Source: Eudromia elegans | Taxonomy: Eukaryota > Chordata > Aves > Tinamiformes > Tinamidae | Length of the DNA stretch: 64,000 nt | NCBI GenBank assembly: GCA_003342815.1 | Contig: PTEX01000140.1 | Span: 1,592,315-1,656,314, forward strand | Direction of reading: 5' to 3' | In this document: piece by piece, positions 51,101 through 63,900 of the stretch | How the letters are laid out: every line of letters starts with the position of its first letter | How positions within the stretch are numbered: position 1 is the first letter of the stretch | Program-made: the position numbers and the translations under genes | Notes under the pieces: model-generated | The model's input: only the letters and a program-made list of their open reading frames with translations | Databases searched by the model: none | What the model was told of the DNA's origin: nothing

Positions 51101-52987
51101 TGCAGTAAGACCTATTACTATTTCCCCCCAGTCTTCAAAGGCATCTTTCAATCAGTCACAAATTCTTCTTTCCAACATGAGGCTGGCCTTCACATTTCCA
51201 TGTAGTAGATACAGAAGTCAAGTTTCTGAAATTCAGACTAGGTGTCTGTGAGACAACTTGGGCTTGTGACTTTATAGGAGCCTGTGAGCAATTCCACCAC
51301 CAGCAAGTTAAGGCTTCTCATGGGATGGTGCCGCACGAGCAGTTGACAAAACTGAAAACAACAGCATAAAGTTTTGGACAGGAAGAATAAAGTCCATAAA
51401 ACCACACCATACTTAGGTCTGCAACAGTGTATTCTTCTCCTCCAGGCCTTAGGATGTGGGTGATTCCTTGGGAACATTACCTCTGGGTCTCCCTACCTAC
51501 AATCTCATACATCTCTCTGTAGCAGACTGAAACCTCCTACAAACAACTACATTAAGGTCACAAATGTTTCTTGTGTATTTGCTCTGAAGCAGGAAAGGAA
51601 TGCAAAGCTTGCCTTGCACGAGGTCTCTATAAATACTTTGGGAGACCAGAATTTCTGCTTCTGCAGCAGACTAAGTTGCAGAAACATCCATGGCAAGAAA
51701 TGGAACTTGGGCAAAAGGTAAAAAGGAAATCACCACCACAGAGGAGCCCTTTCAAAGAGAAAGTCAGACCTCTGTGCACACAACCTGACACGGGGCTTTC
51801 CCCCAGCGGATGCAAAAGCTTTCCTTCACTTTGCACCACACAACATACAGCACAGTGGCACTGAGCAGTGCTCCTGGGCCAGTCCTCTCAACACTCCTAG
51901 TGCTTCTCACTGTGGTGAAACTGCATTTGCCCACAGTGCAACCTTCCTTAAACACAGCAGCAAAGAGAATACCTTAGTGTCTGACAATTTAATGGAAGGG
52001 GAGTAGGAAAGTTTGGTAAAAAAATCAATGACACGGTGTTACAAAGAGAATTTATTTGGTCAAAGACAAACTCAAACAAAACACTAAATTTCTGACAAAC
52101 TCCTCCAAAAACAAGAGCGAAGACAAATGCAGGACTATCACCCACAACCCTTTTCCCTCTCTTCCCACACAGGAGTTTTGCAGATCAGTCCCACCAGGAA
52201 GAAGTCTTGGAGGCTTTTAAAATTCAGTGTTCAATTTAACTCTATCTCAATGCACTAAAATGAAGGAGGTAGAACTGAAATAAAAAATGGTGCTTCTAAA
52301 AACATAGTAACGCTGATAAGAACACGCTGAGGCCAAACTGCACTTTAGCTTTGCTGTTGTGCGACCGGCTGCTGCCGAGGGCACAGCAACTACAGCTGTG
52401 TGTTACAAACTGCACTCACTACAGGAGACCCGATGGGCACGAATTCCAGTAAGACCTTCAGCCGCAAGCTTCCGTTCCCAAAAGGATACAAGAATGCTTC
52501 TGAGAACGAAAACTGTGTATTTTTCCCTGCCTTGCTGTGGAAACGCTGCATGACACAAACTGCAGATCTTTGGCACACGATGACACGCAGCTGCAGTGCT
52601 TTGCCAAAGGTTTGGGAAGGAGTGATCAGGGTGCCATTTATTGAGGTGCCAGTTCTAAGGGGCTAATTGTGCTTGCTTTGCACACACCAGCTGTGCCTCA
52701 CTCCATGCCCCAGCTGCTTGGATGGAAGGCCAAGTACCAAAAGTAACAGGACCACAGAAGTGGGGCCGAGCAGCCCATGTAGATGGAGGGGCACATACAT
52801 GCAGTCAGCTGTGTTTCAGGCTGTGTGTGCACAGCGCAAGTGTTGTCACTGGGAAGCTACAACTGAAACGATGGTAGCTCTCACTGCTACACAGCTTCCA
52901 GCCTGCGCATGCGGTGTACAGATACAACCTTGGGCTTCCAGACCAGGTTCTTCTTTTCCCTTAAAGCATCAAACCGTTTAGATGCTT
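45138..52987. other. non-coding spacer
   Basis: I see no recognisable gene. The stretch at 45700-46080 is AT-rich, repeat-free in appearance and could be a conserved non-coding element, which only alignment can show. An A-rich tract lies at 48271-48314. A 158-codon minus-strand frame at 50619-51095 is long for AT-rich DNA but has no recognisable domain. The segment just below 52988 is probably downstream of the polyadenylation site of the minus-strand gene at 53.9-57 kb. Confidence 0.55.
48271..48314. repeat. A-rich simple sequence
   Basis: About 44 bases consist of A runs broken by single G bases. It could be a decayed poly-A tail of a retroposed sequence on the plus strand, but no recognisable body precedes it. 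Confidence 0.85.
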
Positions 52988-52993
52988 TTTATT
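52988..52993 (-). terminator. poly(A) signal AATAAA, minus strand
   Basis: TTTATT on the plus strand gives AATAAA in the minus-strand transcript, about 865 bases past the stop codon at 53858-53860. It is the first such hexamer that I noticed after the stop. It would give a 3' UTR of ordinary length. Confidence 0.4.
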
Positions 52994-53857
52994 ACAGTGT
53001 CAAAAATTGCTGTTGGCCTCGGCCCTGGTAGTGCTTTTTCCTCTCAAGCATCTTTTACTAAAGACCACCTCTAACACTGAGTGCCATGTCAGGCATTTGG
53101 TTTTTTTTCATTTGTTTGTTTGTTCCCTTTCATTAAAGCATTTTTTTCTATATAATTTTGCTTTGGTGCTGAATTTCTGCCAGCTAACTATCAGTCTGGA
53201 AGAAAAATTTCCTGACTTACTACAAACCTCTGAAAAAGAATTCAAATGCCTGGGCTAGAGTAATGTGATATGTTGTATCTTGGCCAATGGGTTCGTTTCC
53301 CAAATGTCAAAGATTAGCAGACACAACACTTCAAGCTGTGCTGTGTCAAATGGAATCCCAAACCTACTATATTAAATAATGATAAAAAATGAGGACTACT
53401 CACTTTCCTACATGAGAAGACCAGACAATTCATATTGTCTTTTTTTTCCTTTTCTTTATCATCACTCTAGGTTTCCATAGCATAAATTTTACTGCATGCA
53501 AATGAATAGTGCTGCATTTCTAGCAAGCACAGTCAAGGCAAGCTGGTGTCCAATGAAACTATGGCTTTAGATGGTTGAAATATCACTGTCCTTCTCTCCT
53601 TCCTTTGAAACTTGACAAGTACCTGCACGTACAATGGACTGTGACCATCACCAACTGATAGTATAAAAAGAACTCGGGGCAAAGAACAATCCTCCCCTCC
53701 TTCCCTCTCCTATCCCACCCTCAGAGAAAAAAAGAAAAAAAAAAACCCAACCCACCCAAGCAAAAGCAGAAATTGCAATTTGTTCTTTCGGCTGCACACA
53801 CTGGCTGAGGCTCACATCGCTACAGCTCTGTGCCAGGTCAGAGCACAGCTGAAGTAC

Positions 53858-54114
53858 TCACAGCTTGAGGGGAATAACGGGCCAGTATTTGGGCTGATAT
53901 TTGTCACAATTCCTATCAAAGTTAAGCTGCATGGCAGTCTCCATTGCATGGATTTTGGCAGCTCTGTCACCATAGAGCTTCTTCATTTCTGCCATCTGCC
54001 TCTCCCCAGGTCTTTCTGTAGGTGGCTGCACAGAACGCCCCGTCTTCATGTGGAAATCATGACTGGCATCCACATACACCTCTTGGTGCTCAGCTTCCAG
54101 CTGCTGCTGTTTTC
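53858..54114 (-). CDS. last coding exon of an unrecognised small membrane-protein gene
   Basis: The exon follows a good acceptor (TCTCTCTGTCTAG at 54127-54115) and ends at TGA (53860-53858). It encodes about 85 residues: a Gln-rich start ([11 protein letters not shown]), then [20 protein letters not shown], then a charged stretch ([20 protein letters not shown]) likely helical, and a conserved-looking end, [17 protein letters not shown]. Composition is balanced, unlike the chance frames in the window. The phase matches the preceding exon exactly: one base carried over completes a Gly codon. The tail is hydrophilic and would follow a single membrane segment. I do not recognise the family and assign no function. 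The antisense frames here are shadows. Confidence 0.7.
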
Positions 54115-54530
54115 CTAGACAGAGAGATCACAGGAGACAATCACACATTACTCATCTATCAACCACTAGTAACTTGGCTTAACTCTTTAACTATTACAGA
54201 TTCAAATCTGTGCTAGGTCCAGACAGCCCAGAGCCACCCGTCCCCAGACGCAGCTTACTTACACAGTTTACAAAACAAATTGCACATTACGTGCCATGCT
54301 GCGCTCATTAGGCATAATGACAAATCCCTACTGAACAGTGAGACCAAATCAGAGTGGAAGCAGTGAGAAGGGAAGATGATCCTGGAATTGACTCTGTGAA
54401 ACTGTAGAAAACCTCTGTATTAACAATAAAAAGTGAAAAAAAAACCCCACACTGCTTCATTTCTCCTTACTGTATGTGTATCTTAAAAAGAAAAAAAAAA
54501 TGCAAGAGTGTTAGTTTCCAAAGTAATTAC

Positions 54531-54618
54531 CTAGCAGCTGAGGCAATGAAATGATGCACAGGAAAATGTAACTCTGTAGCAGAGTCATGGCCAGCAGAAA
54601 ATGCAGCCAGCTCCCACC
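54531..54618 (-). CDS. penultimate exon with a hydrophobic segment
   Basis: The exon has 88 bases between a consensus acceptor (TTCACTTTCACAG) and donor (CTGCTAG-GTAATTAC). In the frame that joins the last exon it reads GGSWLHFLLA, then MTLLQSYIFLCIIS and LPQLLG: a continuous hydrophobic run long enough for a transmembrane helix or signal anchor. An ATG at 54588-54586 in good context (CTGGCCATGA) could itself be the start, giving a 104-residue protein with an N-terminal anchor. Alternatively the frame is open back to the acceptor and the exon is internal. The intron to the last exon is 416 bases. Confidence 0.65.
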
Positions 54619-56951
54619 CTGTGAAAGTGAACAAGCCGGTCAGTCACACAGGTGACATCCAGTGACACACAACTGCAAAGACACCCCAGCCAGCCCAGCT
54701 CATTCGTTCCTCAAGACTTGCAAACTTTGAAACAAACAGCATTATCGCTACTGCTTTAAAGACAAAACAAAACAAAGCCCAGCCTAAACCTCTCCAGCAC
54801 AGGTTTTTAAGAGGATTTGAATGGTTCAAAGGGGTAAAAGACTCAGAACAATCTGCCATCAAAAATCCTCTTTGGTAAGCCCAATCTGTGAGCAAGAACT
54901 CAATGATTGTGCGTGCCCAAAGCCAGCTCTGCTGAGCACGCGCTGCGCTGACGGCACAAACAACCCTCCAGCAGGAAGATGAGCCAGACTCTTGACGAGC
55001 TACAGAAGGACCTCTCTTATAGGGACATTCCCACAAGATGAATGAAATCACCTGCCAGGTGCTCAGCTCCTTCACCAGCCAGGACCAGACGATGGTTCTC
55101 AGCACTTCCATCAGAGGAACAGTTTGTTACTAATGTTATTTACTAACGAACACATGGGCTTGAGAACAAGCTCTTCCTAAATAACAAAAGGGACAGAGCA
55201 CCCACAGATTGGGATTTATGAGCCACACACAGCACATGCTTCTCTGTTCGGTGCCATGGACCTCTTCCCTCCTCCCCCCAAGACAGAGATTTAACTCCCA
55301 GAGAACACACGACATCTGCAAGCCCTAAACAAAAGTATCCTCCTATCCGTGTCCAACATCTGCAGTTTATTTTTACACTGGAAAGTACTGCAGAGAGCAG
55401 CCAACTGACAGTGTCAGCTGCACTAAATGAATTATCCCCCCTCCCTCGCTCATGGAAAACAGCCATTTTTAAGCAGTATAATCCGAAACTTGAACCTCAG
55501 CCTCTGTTTGTCCGAGAGGGACAGGGAAAGCTCTAGTCCCGCTGCTGTTTCGGGTGCCCTCCCCGGTTTCATGCAGGGCAGGAGCGCTCGGGGCGATACC
55601 AGCAGTCCCGCGCAGGGAGCTGCTCTGCTTGCAGGCACCTCCGCGCACCCAAAGCACCCTGCTCGCCAGAATTCACACGGAAACACACGTGTGTCCGGGA
55701 GGATGGGATGTATTTGGTGCCAGGACGCTTTAGCTGGAAGGCTGGGGTGAGGAGCAGCGAGGCAGCCAAGGGGAGCCCCATGCCGAGGCGCAGGCCCCTT
55801 GCAGCCCCTTGCTGGCTCCTCACGCTGCCTCCAGCACGAGCCTCACCCAAACCGCACAGATCTGAGACAAAAAAAAGAGTAAAATCCATGCAGGAAAAAC
55901 ACTGTCTCCCGCTACAGGTTACACAGCTCTGGCGGGGCTGTGAACTGAACTCGTGTTTGAGGGCTCTCCTGGGCCACCAAGAGAATTCCTAGCATTTCTG
56001 TATTGCCCATGGAGGATTTTCACCCCTCAGTCCCCCAGCTGCCTGTCAGAGAGGGCTGCCCCCCACCTGGCTCGCCGCAGGGTGCTGGGGAGTAGCTCGC
56101 TGCACACAACATCACTGGAGAAACAGTAATTTCTCTGGGGATTTATAATGAACGCTCTTGACTGGAATTTTAATGAGGTTTTAGCAAAAGCTTTATGACA
56201 GAGGAGTGTATCACAGTTTGGGGTACATAGGTCTCCATTTGGGGCACAAATAGCATCGTTTATAAACCTGCAGATCCTACTGGTAACAGCCAAAGCAGCA
56301 GTGATTTTGATTCCTCTCTCAGAATTACCTACTGAGCTTCCAGAGTGTACAGTATTTTACACATATCACAAGTTAAGTTAGAAATTCAAAGGCAGCATGT
56401 GTATTATTTTAATGCCTTATTGTCAAAAATTTTCCAGAGGAAATCTCTCACGTCGTGTCAGGCATTTCAAAGGAGCACTTTAGAGAATCCAGGCAGAGGC
56501 TGAGGACAGAATTCCCCGAAAAGGACATGGCTTTTTGGAGCAGAGGCTGAATCTGAACATCAAACGGGGTAGTTGTTGCTAGAAACACCATTTTCCAGTT
56601 GTGCAGGAGGTGCTGTAGGTTCAAATCAGCTACTTGTATGAGCTGGGACCATGCAAAACCCAGTACCAGCAAGGGTGCCATTTGCCACCATGGATAATCT
56701 CAGAAGGAGAGACATGGAAGTGGAAAGTAGGCAAACTAGTACTACTACAAAAGCAAAACACTGGCCAAGCACAGAGATAAGTAACAGACGAGGGCAGAGA
56801 AAGTTTTGTCCTATTAAAACCTTCTCTGCTAGGGCAGTGGCTGGGAAGCAGACTGCCCTTAGTTGCAGTGACTCCGTGTTTTTACCATTCCATCCAGATT
56901 TGCACTAAAAACAACACACAGCAACGCCACCCATGCTAGGTGTGCAATTAC

Positions 56952-57011
56952 CTCTTCTTCAGACAGAGGACAATGAGCATCTGATAATGGAAAAATAAAA
57001 TAATGTGCTGC
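56952..57011 (-). CDS. candidate upstream coding exon, in phase
   Basis: Sixty bases lie between a T-rich acceptor (TTATTATTGTTATAG) and a donor (GAAGAAGAG-GTAATTGC). The frame that joins the 54618 exon without phase shift is open throughout and reads AAHYFIFPLSD then AHCPLSEEE. A shorter exon starting at 56980 after CCATTATCAG is equally possible and keeps the same frame. Phase agreement is supportive, but one in three chance exons would agree; the protein is not recognised. Confidence 0.3.
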
Positions 57012-57831
57012 CTATAACAATAATAACCTATGGAGGCATCCAAAATTTCTTTGAAGCAAACACCAGGTATTAATTAATGAATTAAGTATTCTCAGCCTGC
57101 AGTGATGAAGTCCTTGGCTCTCTAAAAGCAGAGGTCCGTGCTCTAAACTCATAAGTCACCGTGCTGCCAGATAACAAATGCGAAACAAAAGGTTTTACAC
57201 AATTTTGAGTAGTTCCTCCTTCCACTTCATAAGGACTAAAATAAATGTGCCTTCATTTGCAGCATTCAGATTTGACTGCTGGCAAGTTTCCCCTAATCAT
57301 GGAGCAGTGTTTTGCAAATGTGCAAAAGCTGGGCAGGCAGCTCTGGTGTTGTTTGGTTACTGCACCAGGAATAAGCATCGCTGACATTTCTGTAATCGGC
57401 GAGTTCCACTTCTCTCCAAGGACTCTTTTCTCTGGAAGCTCTTTTCAGAAGAAACTTATTCCTGCTAAATACAGCTCTGCTGGGAGGTCATCGCTGTCTG
57501 GCCCAAACCAGTTGGGATGCCTTTTTTCAAGCACAGTAAATAATAGTTGATTTGCTTTCTTCTTTCAGGAGCAGCAAGATCTTTATGCAACTCCCTTCAG
57601 TCAATATTGTGAGACCATCAGTGATTCCAAGCCTTCTGAAAAAAAGCGTTTTCACTTTTTCTACTTGCTATGAGTAATGACTTTTAATTTGGGGTATACT
57701 AGGTGTCCCAGCATAAACAACTAAAACTACATCCATCCCCACCAACTGCTAAAGGAAAGATGAACAGGAACTTTAATATACTAGTTGTTCCCTGAATTTG
57801 GAGCTTCATATTGACACAGATACCCCCTTAC

Positions 57832-57919
57832 CAACCTTTTGTGAGGCTATGTCCATTCTCAAGATGAAAGCAATTTTTCCTAAGGGATCTCAGAAGCTCA
57901 GGTCCTGAGCTCATTGCTG
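57832..57919 (-). other. possible further upstream or first coding exon
   Basis: The acceptor GTTCTTTTTATAAAATAG precedes 88 bases that contain ATG at 57914-57912 and an open frame MSSGPELLRSLRKNC... to a donor GGTTG-GTAAGG. It ends in phase 2, so it cannot join directly to the 57011 exon in the frame used there; an intervening exon or a different acceptor would be needed. It may equally be a chance exon. Confidence 0.2.
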
Positions 57920-60850
57920 CTATTTTATAAAAAGAACATGAAACATTTTTTGTAAGTACAAAACTCATATTCAAAACTCAAGTAATTACTCTCATTTGAA
58001 GCGAGTCTCCATGAAGAGACTTTTCAACATTAAATAGCGATAAAAGCAGGGAGAGTAATGATCTACGTTAGATTTTTAATGAAGGTACTCAGAGATTCAT
58101 ATCCAGCACTGTGTGCTTTCTTGTACAGTTTTTAGCACTTATTATCTACATATCTAGCCCTTAGCTTACTGCTGCCACTTAAAATATGCAATTTGGCAAC
58201 ATTTCTTATAAAGGCAGCCTTCTCCTTCATAGTTATTTAGGTGTTCCTTGGCTCTGCCACACACCATGATATTTATGGCGAGAGACAAAGTGGTAAATGG
58301 CTTCTCCTTAATTGACTTTCAGCTTCTTGCTTAGTTAGCACATTATTCTTCAGGGAAATATTTCACTTTCCCCAGGCTTTTCAGAATTCTTTTATGTGAT
58401 TTCATATTGACCTATGGCCCTGTCCAGGTACTTGTCTGCTTACTTCCAACAGCGAATGGTTTCTCTGTTCCCACGGCACGTGCACATTCGGAGCTTCTGC
58501 ATCTCTTCTTCAACGCGGCCTGGGCCGATTTGAGCAGCACATGCCAACACAGTCAGACCTTACTCATTGCTGCTGCTTAAAAACCTAGCTCTTCGCCTTC
58601 AAATGCCACTTCCCACAAGCCTATCTGCTGCGTTAAATATTCCTCCCACACATGCTTCTCGACAGAAGCTCCCTAGAAAAGCTAAATAGCTTTACCATAA
58701 ATCATGAGATCTTCTAAAGGGGTGGCATCTGACCATTTGATTACGTATTATATTTAATATGCCAGTATTTGCATGAACCAGGTATACCATGGGGCAGCAC
58801 ACTATCTTCACCTTGAGGAACTCCAGCAAAATAAGTATTTCACATTGAAGATTCTGTGAACAAGATCTTTTGGGAGTTTGATTTCAGCTCTCCAAAGATC
58901 TACGGAGCTACAGATTCTCAGAGGGCTGAGATGGCCAGCATTACTCTTTGCTTTGCAGGACGACAGTCTTCACGTGTGGGAGTGTGTGATAACCAAACAA
59001 CTGACTCACCCTCACATCAGTAAAGATAAAATATTCAGGGTTATGTAAAATAGTGTTGTCTTGTTTGCTGGAGGGTTACTTTGAAACACTAAGCAACTTA
59101 CAGAAACTGTACAGATGTACTGAAAGGAGAGAATGATGATTTTGTAGCAGCAGAACGGCCCTGCTCTAGCAGTGGTCTTAGGGAAAACAGACTCACATTT
59201 GAGCTTCTCATTAAAATGTTGTGCTTGGAAGAAAAAAAAAACACATTAGAAAAAGACTGCATATAACAGATACAGATAACGTCTCCTCTCTTCTAACAGG
59301 TAGAGCCTGATCATCAAAGAAGTGTAGACAGTCAGGTTACGTCTTACTGCATCAGCAGTGTAATCTATGCAGAAAAAGATTTAAAAATGAAAAATCAATG
59401 GCTGTGGCTGGTTTGAAAACACTCTTCTGTATTAACAGTGACTTTGCTTGGGAGTAGTTGCCTGCATAGATTAGCTCTCAGTCACCACTGTGACAACTAA
59501 GTATGAAACAGAACTAACACAAATGCTAAAGATATTTAAAACGTGAGTACCTCTATGCTGATAGGTTTTCCATGTGCTAGCTGAGGAGGGAATGAGTTAA
59601 CAGAAATCGAGTATTTCACCACAAGTGTCCATAAGCAATGCAAGTGTCTCAAGCAGGCGAGCAAGCGTCCCCTTACAGGCTTTGGAGTAAGAGCAGATGT
59701 GGCTCCTTGGCAGGCATGCAGTGCTCGCAGACTGGGGCTCCACAGATTTCCTCAGCTATGGAACTGGCTCATGCAGCTCCGCTCCCGCTCCCTCCTCCCC
59801 AGCTCCAGGCTCCGGCTCCCGGGCCCCTCGAGGAGGCCGGCAGTGCCATCGAGGAGGCAACATGATGCTTTGTACAAAGGAGCTGATCAGCTCAGCCCTG
59901 GTGCGGCAGCCCAGTGTCGCGGCACCATCGTGCAGGGCTGACGGGGCCGCTGGGAGCTCCAGCGGAGGGAAGAGCCAGCAAGAGGAACTGCCGAACCTGG
60001 CTTTGGCACTGAGAAAAGCTAACTGCACCACAGCCCGGTTGAAAACCTGCTAGTGAAGGCAGGAGATAGGCTAAGGAAAGACAGGATCCTCCTTAAGGAC
60101 AGGGTAGTTGCAACAGGCTCTCAGGGCAGGCAGAAAACAGATTTTTTGCCAGACCTGTGTACTGAGTCGGGTATCTCCTCTTTCATTGCCATGGACATTT
60201 TCAACAATTTTTAAAGAGTAAGGCTCTGTAAGAACAAGGGTGAATAACTTACCAAGCCAGCAAGTGACTAAACATTAACAGAGAAATCAGAGTGACTAGA
60301 AAGGCAGGAAATGGAGTTAAGAGTCGAGGTGGTGGTCCACTTCCAGATTTGGAAGAGGGCGATCTATACCACTCTTAAGTTACTTAACTGCATCATACCT
60401 TGTGTTAATGAACCCGTAAAATGAGTTTAATACCTTCTGATGTGACAGAGGGCTTTGAAGGATTAATTATCACACACTGTTTTGAAAACCGTGGGTTAAA
60501 TAACGTGCAGAAAGGTACACAGTGAAGAGGAGATTAAGGCAGCTAATTTCTGTTTTACAAATAGGATTAAGAATGCAGAAGGGTTGTCTTGCCGTCTCCA
60601 AAACAAACTGCCAAGGATCCTAGATGTAAACACAGGCTTGAAGGGTTGCGTTGTTTCTACTAGTAGTAGACTATAGTGGTTACTGTCCAGCTAACCAACC
60701 TTTATTTTATTTCCTTCTATTCCCTACCTCAACAAAACCCTTAAGAAGGGATCTTCTAATCCCCAACAACAAAATAAACTGAGACAGCCCAAACTAATAA
60801 ATATCAGGAAACCACCTTGCTTGGTGGAACCTCAAGTGAAAGCCCGCTGT
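57920..60850. other. non-coding spacer or intron
   Basis: No recognisable gene. The GC-richer patch at 59770-59960 has frames open on both strands. A consensus minus-strand donor (GCTTG-GTAAGTTATT, near 60252) stands without a convincing exon whose frame joins the known ones. Confidence 0.55.
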
Positions 60851-60905
60851 AGAATCACAGAATCACTACAGGTAGAAAAGACCTTCAAGATCATTGAGTC
60901 CAAGC
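60851..60905 (-). mobile_element. short CR1-type fragment, minus strand
   Basis: GAATCACAGAATCACTACAGG is followed by AAAAGACCTTCAAGATCATTG and AGTCCAA, the reverse complement of the CR1 3' terminus in the variant with AAAGACCT in place of GAAGGGACC. Only about 55 bases are clear. The following 100 bases may be a more decayed continuation. Confidence 0.8.
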
Positions 60906-63900
60906 ATAGAAACAGTAGAAACTGCAATGCTCTAAGCATAATCCATCCTCAGATACACACACACGTCTCTGGCAGCTCCGTGGAGATACAAAATACACAG
61001 ACGAGCCGCAGTTCTGCCTCACTTACACCACCCAGACCCCAATGTCCACGTGATGAAACACAGACGCTGCCGCAAAAGTTTATCCATATGACAGAATTAA
61101 AAAGCCAGCAAGTTGCTGCCCACTCCTGAGCAATTATAGCAGCTGCCTCGAGCAAGGATCAAGCCCAGAGCAGTAAGATTAGATAGAGCCCAGCTGACTC
61201 TGAGCTCCCTTCCCCCAAACGCCTCCAATCTGTCACTGATGGCAACAAGGCTGAGGCCAGACAAAGCCACCAGCGCCAGGGTAAACAGAAGGATTACTTA
61301 AATCTATATATAACTGCATCTGTATACATACACACACACACCACACAGGCAGAGAGGACTGAACACATTTCAGCTTCTCAAAGAAATACTTCTGCGTTTG
61401 AACTCGTCCTTAAAGAAGAACCAAAGCAATGAAAAACCACGGAGTTTCCCCACCAAGACAGCTTTCACATGTGCTCTGAATAGAAATTAAGTACATGCAC
61501 TTGGAAGAATGTGCTCCACGATCTATAGAGTGCTAGGAAGAGGAGGAAGAAAGCAGGAAAAAAAAAGAAAAGATTTAGCTTGCATCAGCTTTCCAGATCA
61601 AAATTCTCTTTGTAGTGAAATTCCTTTCCTAATTCCAGCCACAGGCCGCACCACTGAATTCTATTTTTTTATTTTAAGACATGCATTTTAAGTTAGGATA
61701 TAATTACAGCAGGCAGCATTTTGTAAGGGACACCTGAACAGAAGGTCAAATTAAATAAACCAGCGAAGTGCATCGCAGCCTGCAAAAGAAAGGGCTAAGA
61801 CCAGTTTCCTTCTGACCTTCGCTTATTTTCCTTTGCTAAATAATATCACTTACAAACATCAATACTGATTGACAAACTGGTACTTTCAAGCCATTGCTGG
61901 AACTTAGCAGCAATACTAGGAAGCATGCAAACCAAATACCGATTTAAACCCTTGGGTTCTGTTTTGGACGCTGCCTTTCATCTAGCACTTTAGCATCCTA
62001 GTAAGTGGAGCTATGGAAATGTTCAAGTTTAACTGCTACACTTAGGACTAAAAACACAATAGCAAAACAGAAAACACACCAGGGGACAATCCCAGAACTG
62101 CCTCTATTGCACTTGTGACGCTGGAAGTAAGTGTGCAAGTTGAGGCACAATTTGCTTTAAAAAGGTAGCTGGCATTAAAATTGTTACCAAAACATCTCAG
62201 CAAACCTGAGCTCCATGTCTGCCCTCAGCGATTTCAATGGGCAATTCACAAAGGAAAACAGTAGAAGTGACTTGATGAAGAGAAGACTTTGTGCAAGAAG
62301 AGCCATGTGAACAAAAGCCCATCTAGGGCGAAAGCCTGTTCAAAGCAGAGGTTAGTAGATGACGCCAAGCAAAATCAGGCTCTACAGATAACTACAGACC
62401 ACCAACTTCAACCACGGAGAAATGGGAAGATGAGGAAGCGGCAGATACTTCTCCCGCACTCCACCAAAGCCGCAAGATGCTCTTCAAGTTTCCACCTCAA
62501 CACCTCCTCCACTACTTTGACACGCTTGATGCAATCTTGTAGTCTGGAGTCATCCGGTGTTTCTCTGCCTACTTTCCACCTCGCCACGGGCCAAAAATCC
62601 CTCAGTAATGACACCTAAAGAATTTTAAAGCAAGTATTCCAGTACCTTTGCTTTACTCGCGCTCAGCAATTGCTTCAGAAATTGCAGATCTCCTAGAAAT
62701 AAATGTGATGTGCAAGTCTTCTCCCGAGAGAGAGGGCAGCAGGATGGCTTGTTAGTATCGGCGAGTAGCCACATTAAAGACAAGGCCCAAAGCTTTGGGA
62801 GAGACCCATGTGCCTTGGTAAAGTTTTCCCAATTCCTGGGTGAATACACAGATGACTTTTAGAGCAACAATCACCATACCAGCAATTGGAAATGAAACTA
62901 AACCTGAGGAGGTTCTCACCCACCCAAATGTGAACATTAACAATCAATAGTGTAATACTCACGTGATTTATTTCAGTACGAACCTAACGTCAGTACAAAT
63001 ATCCATGTAAGATTTATTCTTTATTTTACATTACTGTCACAATTTCAGTGCACGGCAGAATTGTGTTTTGACAATTTAGACACATTTCCTTGAAAATACC
63101 AAGGAAAACTCTGACATAGCATAAAGAGATTTCAGTATTTGGGGGGTAAGTATCAGCTATAACATCAATGAAGAATTGAGTCAAACTGTACTGAATACCT
63201 CACCTGGTTCATTCCTGAGAGGCAGGGAAGGACTATTATCCCCACACTATAGGCCCAAATCTCTGAAGCAACCCTGGGCACAAACTCCGAGAGCAGGGGG
63301 GCACAGTGGGATTCACAGGACATTGCCTTGCAAGGTGGCTCAGGTACTTAATCCAGCCATTGGCAGGGACAGGGTGACAATGTTCCCTCGCACGCTGAGG
63401 TGTGAGGTATGTGTTCCTTTAGGTGTGAAGGGCTTCCTTGCCTTTACTGTGGAGGGGTGGGCACGTGAGGAAGGTAGTTTCAAAAAGACCCAGGCAGTAA
63501 TCTCTGGGCTCCTGCTTTCTGCCTCTGGAGCTCCAACAATTCTACTGCGACAATGGGCAAGAATTCCCCTGGATGTCTCCAGGAACATCAGCAAATAGTG
63601 AAAGACACTGAAAAGAACAGGGTGCCTCTGAAGTTTTGCCATTAATAACACCCTATTAAAATTATAAGGGCAACTTATGAGTCTTCAAGCAAATATTGAG
63701 TCAGGCTTATAAAAAAATATTTCAAATGTTAAATACTTGAGATACTTTGCTCCCACACTCTGTCCCTTGGACTGTCACTGTTCACGAACAGGGCTGAGAG
63801 CATCATGCTGAAGCGGTATGAATTCAGGGTCATCAGTGCAGAGCTGAGTCGGCGCTTTCTCCTAAAAGGAGACCATTCAGGGACCCAGAAACACTGCACG

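Noticed and set aside
56610..56640. tRNA T-loop-like GGTTCAAAT
   Set aside because: No matching acceptor stem, anticodon arm or A-box at the right spacing.
56448..56681. 77-codon minus-strand frame close to the membrane-protein exons
   Set aside because: It lies in the intron between the 56952 and 54618 exons, and I could not find flanking splice sites in a joining phase.
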